DNA of 64,000 bases from Pseudomonas fluorescens NCIMB 11764 (GTDB taxonomy: Bacteria; Pseudomonadota; Gammaproteobacteria; Pseudomonadales; Pseudomonadaceae), in assembly GCF_000293885.2 (NCBI RefSeq), contig NZ_CP010945.1, positions 4,422,001 to 4,486,000 of the forward strand, written 5' to 3'. A model generated the notes under the pieces. That model ran no database searches. It was not told the origin of the DNA and saw nothing but the letters and a program-made list of their open reading frames with translations. Of the stretch, positions 9,601-16,712 are shown in pieces. The position numbers and the translations under genes were made by a program. The first letter of the stretch is position 1. Every line of letters begins with the position of its first letter.

Positions 9601-9766
9601 TTTGCGCCGAGGCGCCGGGGTACACGGCATTGATTTCGATCTGCGGCGGCGCGACATCGGGGTACTGCGCCACCGGCAACTGTGGAATGGCCAAGGCGCC
9701 AGCCAGCAGGATGAACAGGGCAACCACCCAGGCGAACACCGGGCGATCGATAAAGAACTGCGGCAT
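6668..9766 (-). CDS. RND multidrug efflux permease (HAE-1 family)
   Basis: A 1032-residue AcrB/MexB-type inner-membrane pump driven by protons. The N-terminus MPQFFIDRPVFAWVVALFI is typical, twelve membrane helices are evident, and the proton-relay aspartates of helix 4 are seen in AIGILVDDAIVVVENVERI, with the helix-10 lysine in IGLSAKNAILIIEFAK. Two large periplasmic loops follow helices 1 and 7. The length is normal for the family. It is translated 15 bases after the adaptor gene, and no outer-membrane channel gene follows, so it probably borrows an OprM-type channel encoded elsewhere. The substrate range cannot be read from sequence. Confidence 0.93.
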   Translation of the reverse strand: MPQFFIDRPVFAWVVALFILLAGALAIPQLPVAQYPDVAPPQIEINAVYPGASAQTVDESVVSLIEEELNGADHLLYFESQSSLGSATIKATFQPGTNPEMAQVDVQNRLKVVESRLPQAVNQQGLQVEKVSAGFLLLITLTSTDGKLDDVALSDYLARNVMNEIKRLDGVGKAQLYGAERAMRIWIDPQKLIGFNLTPADVNAAIVAQNAQVSAGSIGDLPTRTTQEITATILVKGQLSTPEEFSDIVLKANADGSTVRIGDVARVEIGSQEYQFGTRLNGKPSTAVGVQLSPGANALSTATLVRAKMDELARYFPANVEYKIPYDTSPFVKVSITKVVYTLVEAMVLVFAVMFLFLQNIRYTLIPTLVVPVALMGTFATMLALGFSINVLTMFGMVLAIGILVDDAIVVVENVERIMVTEGLSPKEATRKAMKQITGAIIGITLVLVAVFIPMAFMQGSVGVIYRQFSLSMATSILFSAFLALTLTPALCATLLKPIAKGDHHAKGGFFGWFNKRFEQLTERYQGWVAYALKRSGRYLMIYGVLLIGLGLCFSRLPSSFLPVEDQGYTITDIQLPPGASKNRTVQVVEQIEAHNAKEPGVGDSTVILGFSFSGSGQNAALAFTTLKDWSDRGNDDSASSIADRANIAFSQIKDAMAFSVLPPPVDGLGTSSGFEFRLQDRGGLGHATLMQARTQLLAAAEKSPILMNVRESALAEAPQVQLIVDRKQANALGVSFADVGSVLSTAVGSAYINDFPNQGRMQRVVVQAEGDQRSQVADLLKIHVRNSSGKMVPLSAFVQAKWTQGPAQLTRYNGYPAISISGEPKPGHSTGEAMAEIERLVAQGPAGLGQEWTGLSLQERLSGSQAPILLGLSLLIVFLCLAALYESWSIPTSVLLVVPLGVLGAVLAVTLRGMPNDVFFKVGLITIIGLSAKNAILIIEFAKSLYDEGHDLIDATLQAARLRLRPIVMTSLAFILGVVPLAIATGASSASQQAIGTGVIGGMITATLAVVFVPVFFVVVMKLVRKRHKDR

Positions 9767-9781
9767 AAAAAAGCGTCCTGC

Positions 9782-10939
9782 TTACTGACCAGTGGCCTGG
9801 GCAAGTGGAAGAGGGGAATCGTCGATCTGCACTTTCTCGCCGGGCTTGGCGTGTTGCAGGCCTTCGATGACGATGCGGTCGCCGGGCTTGAGGCCTGCGG
9901 TGACGATCCAGCGATCGTTTTGCACGGCGCCCAGCTCGACCGGTTGCTGGCCGACCCGTTGATCCGCGTCGAGCAACAGCACCTGAGCAATACCGGCGCT
10001 GTCACGCTGGATTGCCCGTTGCGGCACGCTGATGCCTTGCTGATTCACCGCTTGCTCCAGCCGCACCCGCACAAAGCTGCCGGGCAGCAAGTCGAGGTCC
10101 GGGTTGGGGAACTCGCTGCGCAGGATGATCTGGCCGGTGCCCGGGTCGACAGTGATGTCGGTGAACAGCAGCTTGCCCGGCAACGGATAAAGGCTGCCGT
10201 CGTCCTGGATCAGCGTGGCTTTGGCCTGGCCCTGACCCACTTCCTGCAACTGACCGGAACGGAAGGCACGACGCAGGTCGTTGAGTTCACGGGTCGATTG
10301 AGTCAGGTCGGCATGAATCGGGTTCAGCTGCTGAATCAATGCCAGTGGCGTGGTTTCGTTCTGCCCGACCAACGCACCTTCGGTGACCAGTGCACGGCCG
10401 ATGCGCCCGGAAATCGGCGCGGTGACGGTGGCGTAGCCGAGGTTGAGTTTCGCCCGCTCCACGGCGGCCTTGTTGGCGGCGACCTCGGCGGCGGTTTGCC
10501 GCACGGCGGAACGCGCGTTGTCGTAGTCCTGGCCGCTGATGGCATTGCCTTCGATCAACTGGGCATAACGCTGCTCTTGCAGGCGCGCCTGAAAGGCATT
10601 GGCCTCGGCTTTTCGCAGTTCCGCTTCGGCACTGTCCAGGTCAGCCTTGAAAGGGGCAGGGTCGATGCGAAACAGCACGTCGCCTTTCTTCACATCGCTG
10701 CCTTCGTGGAAGACCCGTTGCAAAACGACGCCGGCGACACGGGCGCGAACTTCGGCGATCCGGGGCGCGGCAATCCGCCCGCTCAGTTCGCTGGTGATCG
10801 ACAGAGGCCGGGCGTCGAGGGTTTCGACGCGCACGGTGGCCAATGGCGCCTGTTCTTCGGCGTTGGAGGACTTGTCACAAGCGCTCAGCGTCATCGCCAG
10901 TGCCAGCAGGCTGAGCTTGGCAAGCAGGTTCTTTGACAT
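9782..10939 (-). CDS. RND efflux periplasmic adaptor lipoprotein
   Basis: A 385-residue membrane fusion protein that should link the RND permease at 6668-9766 to an outer-membrane channel. The signal sequence ends in an LSAC lipobox (Cys about 21), so it should be lipid-anchored. It shows the lipoyl/barrel-sandwich halves (VRARVAGVVLQRVFHEGSDV and VTAPISGRIGRALVTEGALV) and a coiled-coil hairpin between them (AELRKAEANAFQARLQEQRY). The gene is divergent from the rstAB-like pair 290 bases away, an arrangement often seen with pump regulators. Confidence 0.92.
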   Translation of the reverse strand: MSKNLLAKLSLLALAMTLSACDKSSNAEEQAPLATVRVETLDARPLSITSELSGRIAAPRIAEVRARVAGVVLQRVFHEGSDVKKGDVLFRIDPAPFKADLDSAEAELRKAEANAFQARLQEQRYAQLIEGNAISGQDYDNARSAVRQTAAEVAANKAAVERAKLNLGYATVTAPISGRIGRALVTEGALVGQNETTPLALIQQLNPIHADLTQSTRELNDLRRAFRSGQLQEVGQGQAKATLIQDDGSLYPLPGKLLFTDITVDPGTGQIILRSEFPNPDLDLLPGSFVRVRLEQAVNQQGISVPQRAIQRDSAGIAQVLLLDADQRVGQQPVELGAVQNDRWIVTAGLKPGDRIVIEGLQHAKPGEKVQIDDSPLPLAQATGQ

Positions 10940-11100
10940 GTAAATACCCCAATAATGAACTCCCGCATCCTACGGGGAGGCGACGAGGGTAGCGGTGAAG
11001 CTTTGTTGGTGCTGTGTGAAATTGTGTAAGGGTTTTACTCAGGCAGGGGTGAGGGCGTATATCCTTTGTGGCTTGATTCTTTCAGCGCTTGTCATGCTGC

Positions 11101-11191
11101 CATCGCTAGCAGGCTATCTCCCACAGGGGTTGGTGAGCACAGATTTTGTGAACATCCCCTATCAACTGTGGGAGCTAGCCTGCTAGCGATG
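11101..11191. repeat. REP inverted pair, family A
   Basis: The arms CATCGCTAGCAGGCTATCTC and GAGCTAGCCTGCTAGCGATG surround a 45-50 base spacer. The pair sits between the pump operon and the response regulator gene, about 40 bases before the latter's start, so it lies within or next to its leader. Confidence 0.9.
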
Positions 11192-11230
11192 CCGGCACAA
11201 CAGGCGCCACTGCACTTTCTGGAAACACCC

Positions 11231-11932
11231 ATGCCCAACATCCTCCTGGTCGAAGACGACACCGCGCTCTCCGAACTGATTGCCAGCTACCTGGAACGCA
11301 ACGGTTATTCCGTCAGTGTGATCAGCCGAGGCGATCACGTGCGCGAGCGCGCGCGGATCAATCCGCCGGACCTGGTGATCCTCGACCTGATGTTGCCGGG
11401 CCTCGACGGCCTGCAAGTCTGCCGCTTGCTGCGCGCGGACTCGGCCACGCTGCCGATCCTGATGCTGACCGCCCGGGACGACAGCCACGATCAGGTGCTG
11501 GGCCTGGAAATGGGCGCCGATGACTACGTCACCAAACCTTGCGAACCCCGTGTGTTGCTGGCCCGCGTCCGTACGCTGTTGCGCCGCAGCAGCCTTAGCG
11601 AGCCGCAGACCGCCAACGACCGCATTCTCATGGGCAATCTGTGCATCGACCTGTCCGAGCGCACCGTGACCTGGCGCGAACAACTGGTCGAACTGTCCAG
11701 CGGCGAATACAACCTGCTGGTGGTGCTGGCCCGACATGCCGGTGAAGTGCTGAGTCGCGACCAGATCCTGCAACGCCTGCGCGGTATCGAATTCAACGGT
11801 ACCGACCGTTCGGTGGACGTGGCGATCTCCAAGTTGCGGCGCAAATTCGACGATAACGCTGGCGAAGCGCGCAAGATCAAGACCGTGTGGGGCAAGGGTT
11901 ATCTGTTCAGCCGCTCCGAATGGGAATGCTGA
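11231..11932 (+). CDS. OmpR-family response regulator, RstA-like
   Basis: A 233-residue two-component response regulator. The receiver domain has the acid pocket VEDD (residues 7-10), phospho-acceptor Asp52 in VILDLMLPG, Thr80 and Lys102. The C-terminal winged helix holds LSSGEYNLLVVLARHAGEVLSRDQI and RSVDVAISKLRRKFDD. An upstream in-frame extension to 11066 would be translated through the REP pair and is rejected. The kinase gene follows after 4 bases. Partner and order resemble E. coli RstA/RstB. Its position opposite the efflux operon makes that operon a plausible target. Confidence 0.9.
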   Translation: MPNILLVEDDTALSELIASYLERNGYSVSVISRGDHVRERARINPPDLVILDLMLPGLDGLQVCRLLRADSATLPILMLTARDDSHDQVLGLEMGADDYVTKPCEPRVLLARVRTLLRRSSLSEPQTANDRILMGNLCIDLSERTVTWREQLVELSSGEYNLLVVLARHAGEVLSRDQILQRLRGIEFNGTDRSVDVAISKLRRKFDDNAGEARKIKTVWGKGYLFSRSEWEC

Positions 11933-11936
11933 GGCG

Positions 11937-13238
11937 ATGTTCAGAATCCTGTTTCGCCTGTATCTGGTGACGATCGTCTCCTACAGCGCGGCGATTTATC
12001 TGGTGCCGGACGTGGTGATCAAGGTCTTCCAGGAGCGCTTCGTCACCTACAACCTCGATTATTCCCGCGGGCTGCAAACCCTCATCGTCAAGCAGTTCCA
12101 CGCCGTGCCCGAGGCACAATGGCCGGCGTTGGCGAGCGAAATGGACAAGGAATTCAACCCGCTGCGCATCGTGCTGACCGGCAGTGACGATCCTGGCTTG
12201 ACCCCGGCAGAGCAGCAGCGTCTGCAGCGTGGCGAAAGCGTGGTGCGCATTGGCGACTGGGGCTGGCGCACCTTGGCGGTGACCCCGTTGAACCCACAAA
12301 CGGTGGTGCAAATGGTCGTGCCGCCGGACCCGCTGGACGTCAATCTGTTGTACTGGAGCATCAACGTGCTGATCGGTGCGACGATGCTGGCGTGTCTGCT
12401 GGCCTGGCTGCGCCCGCACTGGCGCGATCTGGAACGCCTCAAAGGCACCGCCGAGCGCTTCGGTAAGGGGCACTTGAGTGAGCGCACGAAGATTTCCGCC
12501 AGCTCCAACATCGGTAGCCTGGCCCACGTGTTCGACACCATGGCGGGCGACATTGAAAACCTGCTCAACCAGCAGCGGGATTTACTCGACGCGGTCTCCC
12601 ACGAGCTGCGCACGCCGCTGACACGGCTGGACTTTGGCCTGGCCCTGGCGCTGTCCGACGACTTGCCGGCCGCCAGCCGCGAGCGTTTGCAAGGCCTGGT
12701 TGCGCACATCCGCGAACTCGACGAACTGGTGCTGGAGCTGCTCTCCTACAGCCGCCTGCAAAACCCGGCGCGTTTGCCGGAACAGGTCGAAGTGTCGCTG
12801 GACGAATTCATCGACAGCATTCTGGGCAGTGTCGACGAAGAACTGGATTCTCCGGAAATCGTGATTGACGTGCTGCTTCACGGCCAGCTCGAACGCTTCA
12901 GTCTCGACCCGCGCCTCACCGCTCGCGCCATTCAGAACCTGCTGCGCAACGCGATGCGCTATTGCGAGAAGCGCATTCAGATTGGTGTGAAGGTCTGCGC
13001 AAAGGGGTGCGAAATCTGGGTCGATGACGACGGGATCGGCATTCCCGATGACGAACGTGAGCGGATTTTTGAGCCGTTCTACCGCCTGGACCGCAGTCGG
13101 GACAGAGCGACGGGCGGGTTTGGATTGGGGCTGGCGATCAGCCGAAGGGCGCTGGAGGCGCAGGGCGGTACACTCACGGTCGAGCCTTCACCGCTGGGGG
13201 GCGCGCGGTTTCGGTCGTGGCTTCCCACCCCTGCATGA
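11937..13238 (+). CDS. Sensor histidine kinase, RstB-like
   Basis: A 433-residue membrane kinase with the same length and layout as E. coli RstB. There is a first membrane helix (about residues 8-25), a periplasmic sensor region (about 30-135), a second helix (about 140-157), then a HAMP linker starting with the RstB-like LRPHWRDLERLKGTAERFGKGHL. The phospho-acceptor is His222 in DAVSHELRTPLTRL, and the ATPase domain has N (NLLRNAMRYC), G1 (DDDGIGIPDDE), F (FEPFYRLDRSRDRATGG) and G2 (GFGLGLAIS) boxes. The stimulus is unknown. The gene ends facing the anti-sigma gene 38 bases away, and no clear terminator was seen there. Confidence 0.91.
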   Translation: MFRILFRLYLVTIVSYSAAIYLVPDVVIKVFQERFVTYNLDYSRGLQTLIVKQFHAVPEAQWPALASEMDKEFNPLRIVLTGSDDPGLTPAEQQRLQRGESVVRIGDWGWRTLAVTPLNPQTVVQMVVPPDPLDVNLLYWSINVLIGATMLACLLAWLRPHWRDLERLKGTAERFGKGHLSERTKISASSNIGSLAHVFDTMAGDIENLLNQQRDLLDAVSHELRTPLTRLDFGLALALSDDLPAASRERLQGLVAHIRELDELVLELLSYSRLQNPARLPEQVEVSLDEFIDSILGSVDEELDSPEIVIDVLLHGQLERFSLDPRLTARAIQNLLRNAMRYCEKRIQIGVKVCAKGCEIWVDDDGIGIPDDERERIFEPFYRLDRSRDRATGGFGLGLAISRRALEAQGGTLTVEPSPLGGARFRSWLPTPA

Positions 13239-13276
13239 ATCAGCGCAATTCCTGAGGCGAGGCGCGACCTGTTTGA

Positions 13277-14044
13277 TCAAGCGCTCAACCGGCCGCGCAG
13301 CACCTTCGCCATCTCTTCCAGTTCCGACGCCGGGTTATGTCCGATCAGCATCCACGCATGCTCCATATCGGCCCAATACACCACGTTCATCCCGTGCCGA
13401 CGCTCGTGTGCGAAGTGTCGGCTGCCGCTGTTGGAGCGGGTGACGCACAGCGCCATGGGGCCATGCGCCGGGTCCAGATAAGTAATCTGGGCGATGGGCA
13501 TGCCGTCGTACTCGAGGATTTGCGCGCGCTTGAGTTCGGCGCGTGGCAGGGCCAGTGCCCCTGGTAAAAGGCTCAGCCCCAGGCGAGCGTCGATGGTGCG
13601 CAGTTGCGCACGTTGCGTGGCTTCGTCGTTGGGCAGGTGTTCCAGGGTTTGTGGCACATAAAGCACCATGTAGTCCGCCACCAGACCACGCCAGTTGTTC
13701 TTCTGCTGACTCGCCTGCCAGCCCAGGAACAACCGGTCCGCCAGCACACCGCTCACCACCAGGCCGGCCGCGGCGGCAAGAAACCAGCGTCGACTCATCG
13801 CCGGCGGGGCTGGCGAGGGCAAGGTGTCGAGCATGGCGTGCAAGCGGTCCAACGGTGCCTGTTGTGTCACTTTCTCGTAGGCCTCCCGGAATGGCAGGCT
13901 GCTGCGGGCCAGCCATTGCAGGCGCAGGTTGAGCGTCGAATCTTCGGCGATGGCCGCGTCGATACGGCTGCGCTGGTCGCTATCGAGCTGGTCGTCAAGG
14001 TAGGCCACCAGTTGCTCATCCGACGGTTTCGCGTGATCGTTCAT
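13277..14044 (-). CDS. Anti-sigma factor (membrane-anchored, ChrR/RskA-like zinc-less type)
   Basis: A 255-residue protein whose start codon overlaps the stop of the ECF sigma gene (ATGA), as expected for a cognate anti-sigma factor. The N-terminal cytoplasmic part has the helical segment DEQLVAYLDDQLDSDQRSRI seen in anti-sigma domains. One membrane helix follows twin arginines (RRWFLAAAAGLVVSGVLADR, about residues 85-105). The periplasmic C-terminal domain is of unknown fold and rich in hydrophobic strands. No HxxxCxxC zinc motif is visible. Release from the sigma factor would presumably need a periplasmic signal. Confidence 0.82.
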   Translation of the reverse strand: MNDHAKPSDEQLVAYLDDQLDSDQRSRIDAAIAEDSTLNLRLQWLARSSLPFREAYEKVTQQAPLDRLHAMLDTLPSPAPPAMSRRWFLAAAAGLVVSGVLADRLFLGWQASQQKNNWRGLVADYMVLYVPQTLEHLPNDEATQRAQLRTIDARLGLSLLPGALALPRAELKRAQILEYDGMPIAQITYLDPAHGPMALCVTRSNSGSRHFAHERRHGMNVVYWADMEHAWMLIGHNPASELEEMAKVLRGRLSA

Positions 14045-14568
14045 CGACGTTCTCCGGTGGTGGGGTTCGGCACGGCGTGCAACGGCGGATACTCGGCCAG
14101 TTTCGCCCGTGCAGCGGCCAGTCGGCTCATGACCGTGCCGATGGGCACGTCCAGCACTTCAGCGACTTCGCGATAGGACAAGCCTTCGACGTAGGCCAGA
14201 AAAACGGTTTCGCGCTGGGCTTCGGGCAGTGCATCGACGCGCCGGATCACCTGCGTCGCGAGCACGTGGGTTTGCGCGACATGCTCACCGTCGAACGACA
14301 AGGCGTTGTCGGCATCCACCAGCCCCTGGCCCTGACGCACCCGCCGCGAGCGCACTTCGTTGAGCCAGATCGAATGCAGGATGCTCAGCAGCCAGCGGTC
14401 CATGCGGGTGCCGGGGACAAATTGCCCGGCTCGTTCAAGCGCCCGCACGCAGGTGGCCTGCACCAGGTCTTCGGCGACATGCCGTTGCCGGGACAGCAGC
14501 AGGCCGTAGCGCCATAAACGCGCCAGGTGCTGGCCCAGCTCTGCCCGTATTGCCTGATCGCTGGCGAT
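14041..14568 (-). CDS. ECF RNA polymerase sigma factor, apparent ATC start
   Basis: A sigma-70 family extracytoplasmic-function factor of about 175 residues. Region 2 is seen in HLARLWRYGLLLSRQRHVAE followed by DLVQATCVRALERAG, and region 4 in ALPEAQRETVFLAYVEGLSY followed by REVAEVLDVPIGTVMSRL. No ATG, GTG or TTG lies between the upstream gene's stop and region 2. A perfect GGAGG at 14574-14578 stands five bases before an ATC codon at 14566-14568, which I take as the start. The nearest conventional in-frame starts, a GTG and an ATG, lie inside the TPR gene and would add an atypical Arg/Pro-rich tail. The stop overlaps the anti-sigma start. Confidence 0.82.
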   Translation of the reverse strand: MASDQAIRAELGQHLARLWRYGLLLSRQRHVAEDLVQATCVRALERAGQFVPGTRMDRWLLSILHSIWLNEVRSRRVRQGQGLVDADNALSFDGEHVAQTHVLATQVIRRVDALPEAQRETVFLAYVEGLSYREVAEVLDVPIGTVMSRLAAARAKLAEYPPLHAVPNPTTGERR

Positions 14569-14584
14569 GGCGACCTCCGTCCCG

Positions 14585-15115
14585 TCAGGTTTTCGATGAT
14601 TCGTGGATGGCTTCGGCCAGGTCCTGGTATTCCTCACAGGTGTTGCCGCAAATCGATTTGATCTGCTGCAACTGCTCTTGTGCAAGGTCCAGGCGGCCTT
14701 TGATCACATAAGCTTCGCCGAGGTACTCGCGGACTTGCGCGTACTGTGGATCGAGTTCGACCGATTTCAGGTAATAACCAATGCCCTCGTCGGTGCGCCC
14801 CAGTTTACGCGTGGCATAGCCGCGGTAGTTAAGTGCCTTGGCGGTGTTCGGGTTTTTCAGCGTATCGAGCAAGGCCAGGGCTTCTTCATAACGCCCGTCC
14901 TTGGCCAGGCGGTAGGCGTAGTCGGTGCGATCGGCGTCCGGTACGAGGCTACTGGTCTGCATCACGCATTTCTGCGATTTGCTGTCCCAGACCTGGCCTT
15001 TGGGGCAATTGGGTTTGGCGGGTTCTTCGTCATCGCCATTGGCCAATGCCAGGGAGCTGGACAATGCAACGGCGAGCAGCAGTGGGGCACTAAAAACAGC
15101 AAAACGGCTATTCAT
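14585..15115 (-). CDS. Secreted TPR-repeat protein
   Basis: A 176-residue protein with a signal peptide (MNSRFAVFSAPLLLAVALSS, predicted cleavage after ALA) followed by a Cys-containing segment (NCPKGQVWDSKSQKCV) and two to three tetratricopeptide repeats (YAYRLAKDGRYEEALALLDT, ALNYRGYATRKLGRTDEGIG, and a third ending in GRLDLAQEQL). TPR domains mediate protein contacts, so it may be a periplasmic partner of the downstream sigma/anti-sigma pair. The start at 15115 has GGAG eight bases upstream; the longer frame to 15223 would run back into the cytochrome b561 gene. The sigma gene's ribosome-binding site follows directly. Confidence 0.82.
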   Translation of the reverse strand: MNSRFAVFSAPLLLAVALSSSLALANGDDEEPAKPNCPKGQVWDSKSQKCVMQTSSLVPDADRTDYAYRLAKDGRYEEALALLDTLKNPNTAKALNYRGYATRKLGRTDEGIGYYLKSVELDPQYAQVREYLGEAYVIKGRLDLAQEQLQQIKSICGNTCEEYQDLAEAIHESSKT

Positions 15116-15140
15116 GGCGAAGCTCCAGAGATTATTCGTA

Positions 15141-15701
15141 TCAGTCCAAACCACGGCCCGGCAACATGCGGCGCAACGTGTTATCACGCAAGCCGTAATG
15201 GTGAACCAGAGCCATGAGCGCATGCAGCCCGGCCAGTATCACAATGGCCCACGCCACCTGTTCATGCAGACCGCCGAACACCGATTTCATGCTTTTATCG
15301 AAGGTGATCAAGGTTGGGACATCGAACAGGCCAAAAAAGTTGAACGGTTCTGCCTGGGCCCAGCGAAACAGGAAACCCAGCACGATTTGACTCAGCAACA
15401 ACGCATAGAGCGCCAGGTGCGCGGTCTTCGCCAGACTATTCATGACGCCCCGATTGGCGGGCGGCAAGCGCCGGCCCCGGGACAGGCGCCAGAGGAGTCG
15501 GCTGAGTACGATCACAGCGAGCAGGAGGCCGCAGGAAATGTGCAATGCCTGCAGTTCTTTGCGCAGTGGCGTGCCCTTGGCCAGTTGTTCCCAGACCTGG
15601 GCACTGGCGAACAGGCCAATCACCAGCACGGCGGTCAGCCAGTGCAGCATCATGGTCAGGCGGTCGTAACGTATCGGCGAATCCGGGTTCAGGTTGTTCA
15701 C
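15141..15701 (-). CDS. Cytochrome b561 family protein
   Basis: A 186-residue, four-helix membrane di-heme cytochrome b, expected to move electrons from the quinone pool to a periplasmic acceptor. Conserved histidines occur in MLHWLTAVLVIGLF, QALHISCGLLLAV and GGLHEQVAWAIVILAGLHAL, with the arginine-rich loop RLLWRLSRGRRLPP after helix 2. It heads the run b561, TPR protein, ECF sigma, anti-sigma. A 25-base gap to the TPR gene suggests one transcript. Such cytochromes often accompany secreted small proteins or superoxide defence, but the role here is unknown. Confidence 0.88.
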   Translation of the reverse strand: MNNLNPDSPIRYDRLTMMLHWLTAVLVIGLFASAQVWEQLAKGTPLRKELQALHISCGLLLAVIVLSRLLWRLSRGRRLPPANRGVMNSLAKTAHLALYALLLSQIVLGFLFRWAQAEPFNFFGLFDVPTLITFDKSMKSVFGGLHEQVAWAIVILAGLHALMALVHHYGLRDNTLRRMLPGRGLD

Positions 15702-15838
15702 GGGCGATCCTCATGGGTGATGCCAAGTGAACACCGCGGGGTGAACAATTATTCATTTCTTTCTGGCGGTCTTTTCAAGGAAAGCGCAAATCGAGGCGCT
15801 ATGCTCGACAGCGTTCGAAGTCGTAGTGGAGCGTTGTC

Positions 15839-16609
15839 ATGAAACAGGTCCATCACTCAGCGGCCGCCGGTTACAAAACGGCTGCCGACACCTACGTTCG
15901 CGGTCGTCCGGATTATCCGCCGCAAGTGGCCGATTGGCTGACAGACACGCTGGGTTTGAATGCGGATAAATCCGTGGTCGATCTGGGCGCCGGGACTGGC
16001 AAGTTCACCGGTCGGCTGGTGGCGACCGGGGCGCTGGTGATTGCCGTGGAGCCGGTGCCGCAGATGCTCGAAAAACTGTCTGAAGCCTGGCCTGATGTTT
16101 TGGCGGTAAGCGGCACGGCCACGGACCTGCCGCTGCCGGACGCATCGGTGGATGTGGTGATCTGCGCCCAGGCCTTTCACTGGTTTGCCAGCGGCGAAGC
16201 CCTGACTGAAATTGCCCGGGTGCTCAAACCCGGCGGCAAGCTGGGGCTGGTGTGGAACCTGCGCGACACGCGCGTGAGCTGGGTGCCCAAACTGGATGCG
16301 ATCGTCAATGCGCTGGAGGGCGATACCCCGCGTTTCTACACCGGAGCCTGGCGTCGGGCTTTTCCGCATGCCGCGTTCGGACCGCTGCAAGAGCAGCAAT
16401 TCAGCCATGGGCATACGGGCGCGCCGGAAGATGTGATTTTCAACCGAGTGCGCTCCACCAGTTTCGTCTCGGCATTGCCGGCAGCGGAGCGGGCGAAAGT
16501 GGATGAGCAGATGCGGGTGTTGGTGGATGCCGAGCCTGAACTGCGGGGCAAGGACGTGGTGACGGTGCCGTATGTGACGGCGGCGTTTGTGGCGGTGAAA
16601 GTCAGTTAG
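15839..16609 (+). CDS. Class I SAM-dependent methyltransferase
   Basis: A 256-residue soluble methyltransferase of the UbiE/Methyltransf_11 type. The SAM motif I is VVDLGAGTGKFTGRL (about residues 40-54), motif II AVEPVPQMLEKL, and motif post-II DVVICAQAFHWF, with VLKPGGKLGLVWNLRD further on. The HWF version of this motif is common in bacterial relatives of trans-aconitate methyltransferase and yeast Crg1. The substrate is unknown. A 5' segment of 137 bases separates it from the divergent cytochrome b561 gene. Confidence 0.87.
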   Translation: MKQVHHSAAAGYKTAADTYVRGRPDYPPQVADWLTDTLGLNADKSVVDLGAGTGKFTGRLVATGALVIAVEPVPQMLEKLSEAWPDVLAVSGTATDLPLPDASVDVVICAQAFHWFASGEALTEIARVLKPGGKLGLVWNLRDTRVSWVPKLDAIVNALEGDTPRFYTGAWRRAFPHAAFGPLQEQQFSHGHTGAPEDVIFNRVRSTSFVSALPAAERAKVDEQMRVLVDAEPELRGKDVVTVPYVTAAFVAVKVS

Positions 16610-16623
16610 ATCGGTGGTGCGGC

Positions 16624-16697
16624 CATCGCTAGCAGGCTAGCTCCCACACTGGATCTGCGTGCACAGGACCTCTGTGGGAGCCAGCCTGCTAGCGATG
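16624..16697. repeat. REP inverted pair, family A
   Basis: The arms CATCGCTAGCAGGCTAGCTC and GAGCCAGCCTGCTAGCGATG face each other. The pair lies between the convergent methyltransferase and hydroxyacid dehydrogenase genes, where it could act as an mRNA end. Confidence 0.9.
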
Positions 16698-16712
16698 AAC
16701 GATGACGCGGTA

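Noticed and set aside
11066..11230. N-terminal extension of the response regulator
   Set aside because: It would be translated through a REP pair and adds 55 residues before a normal receiver domain start.
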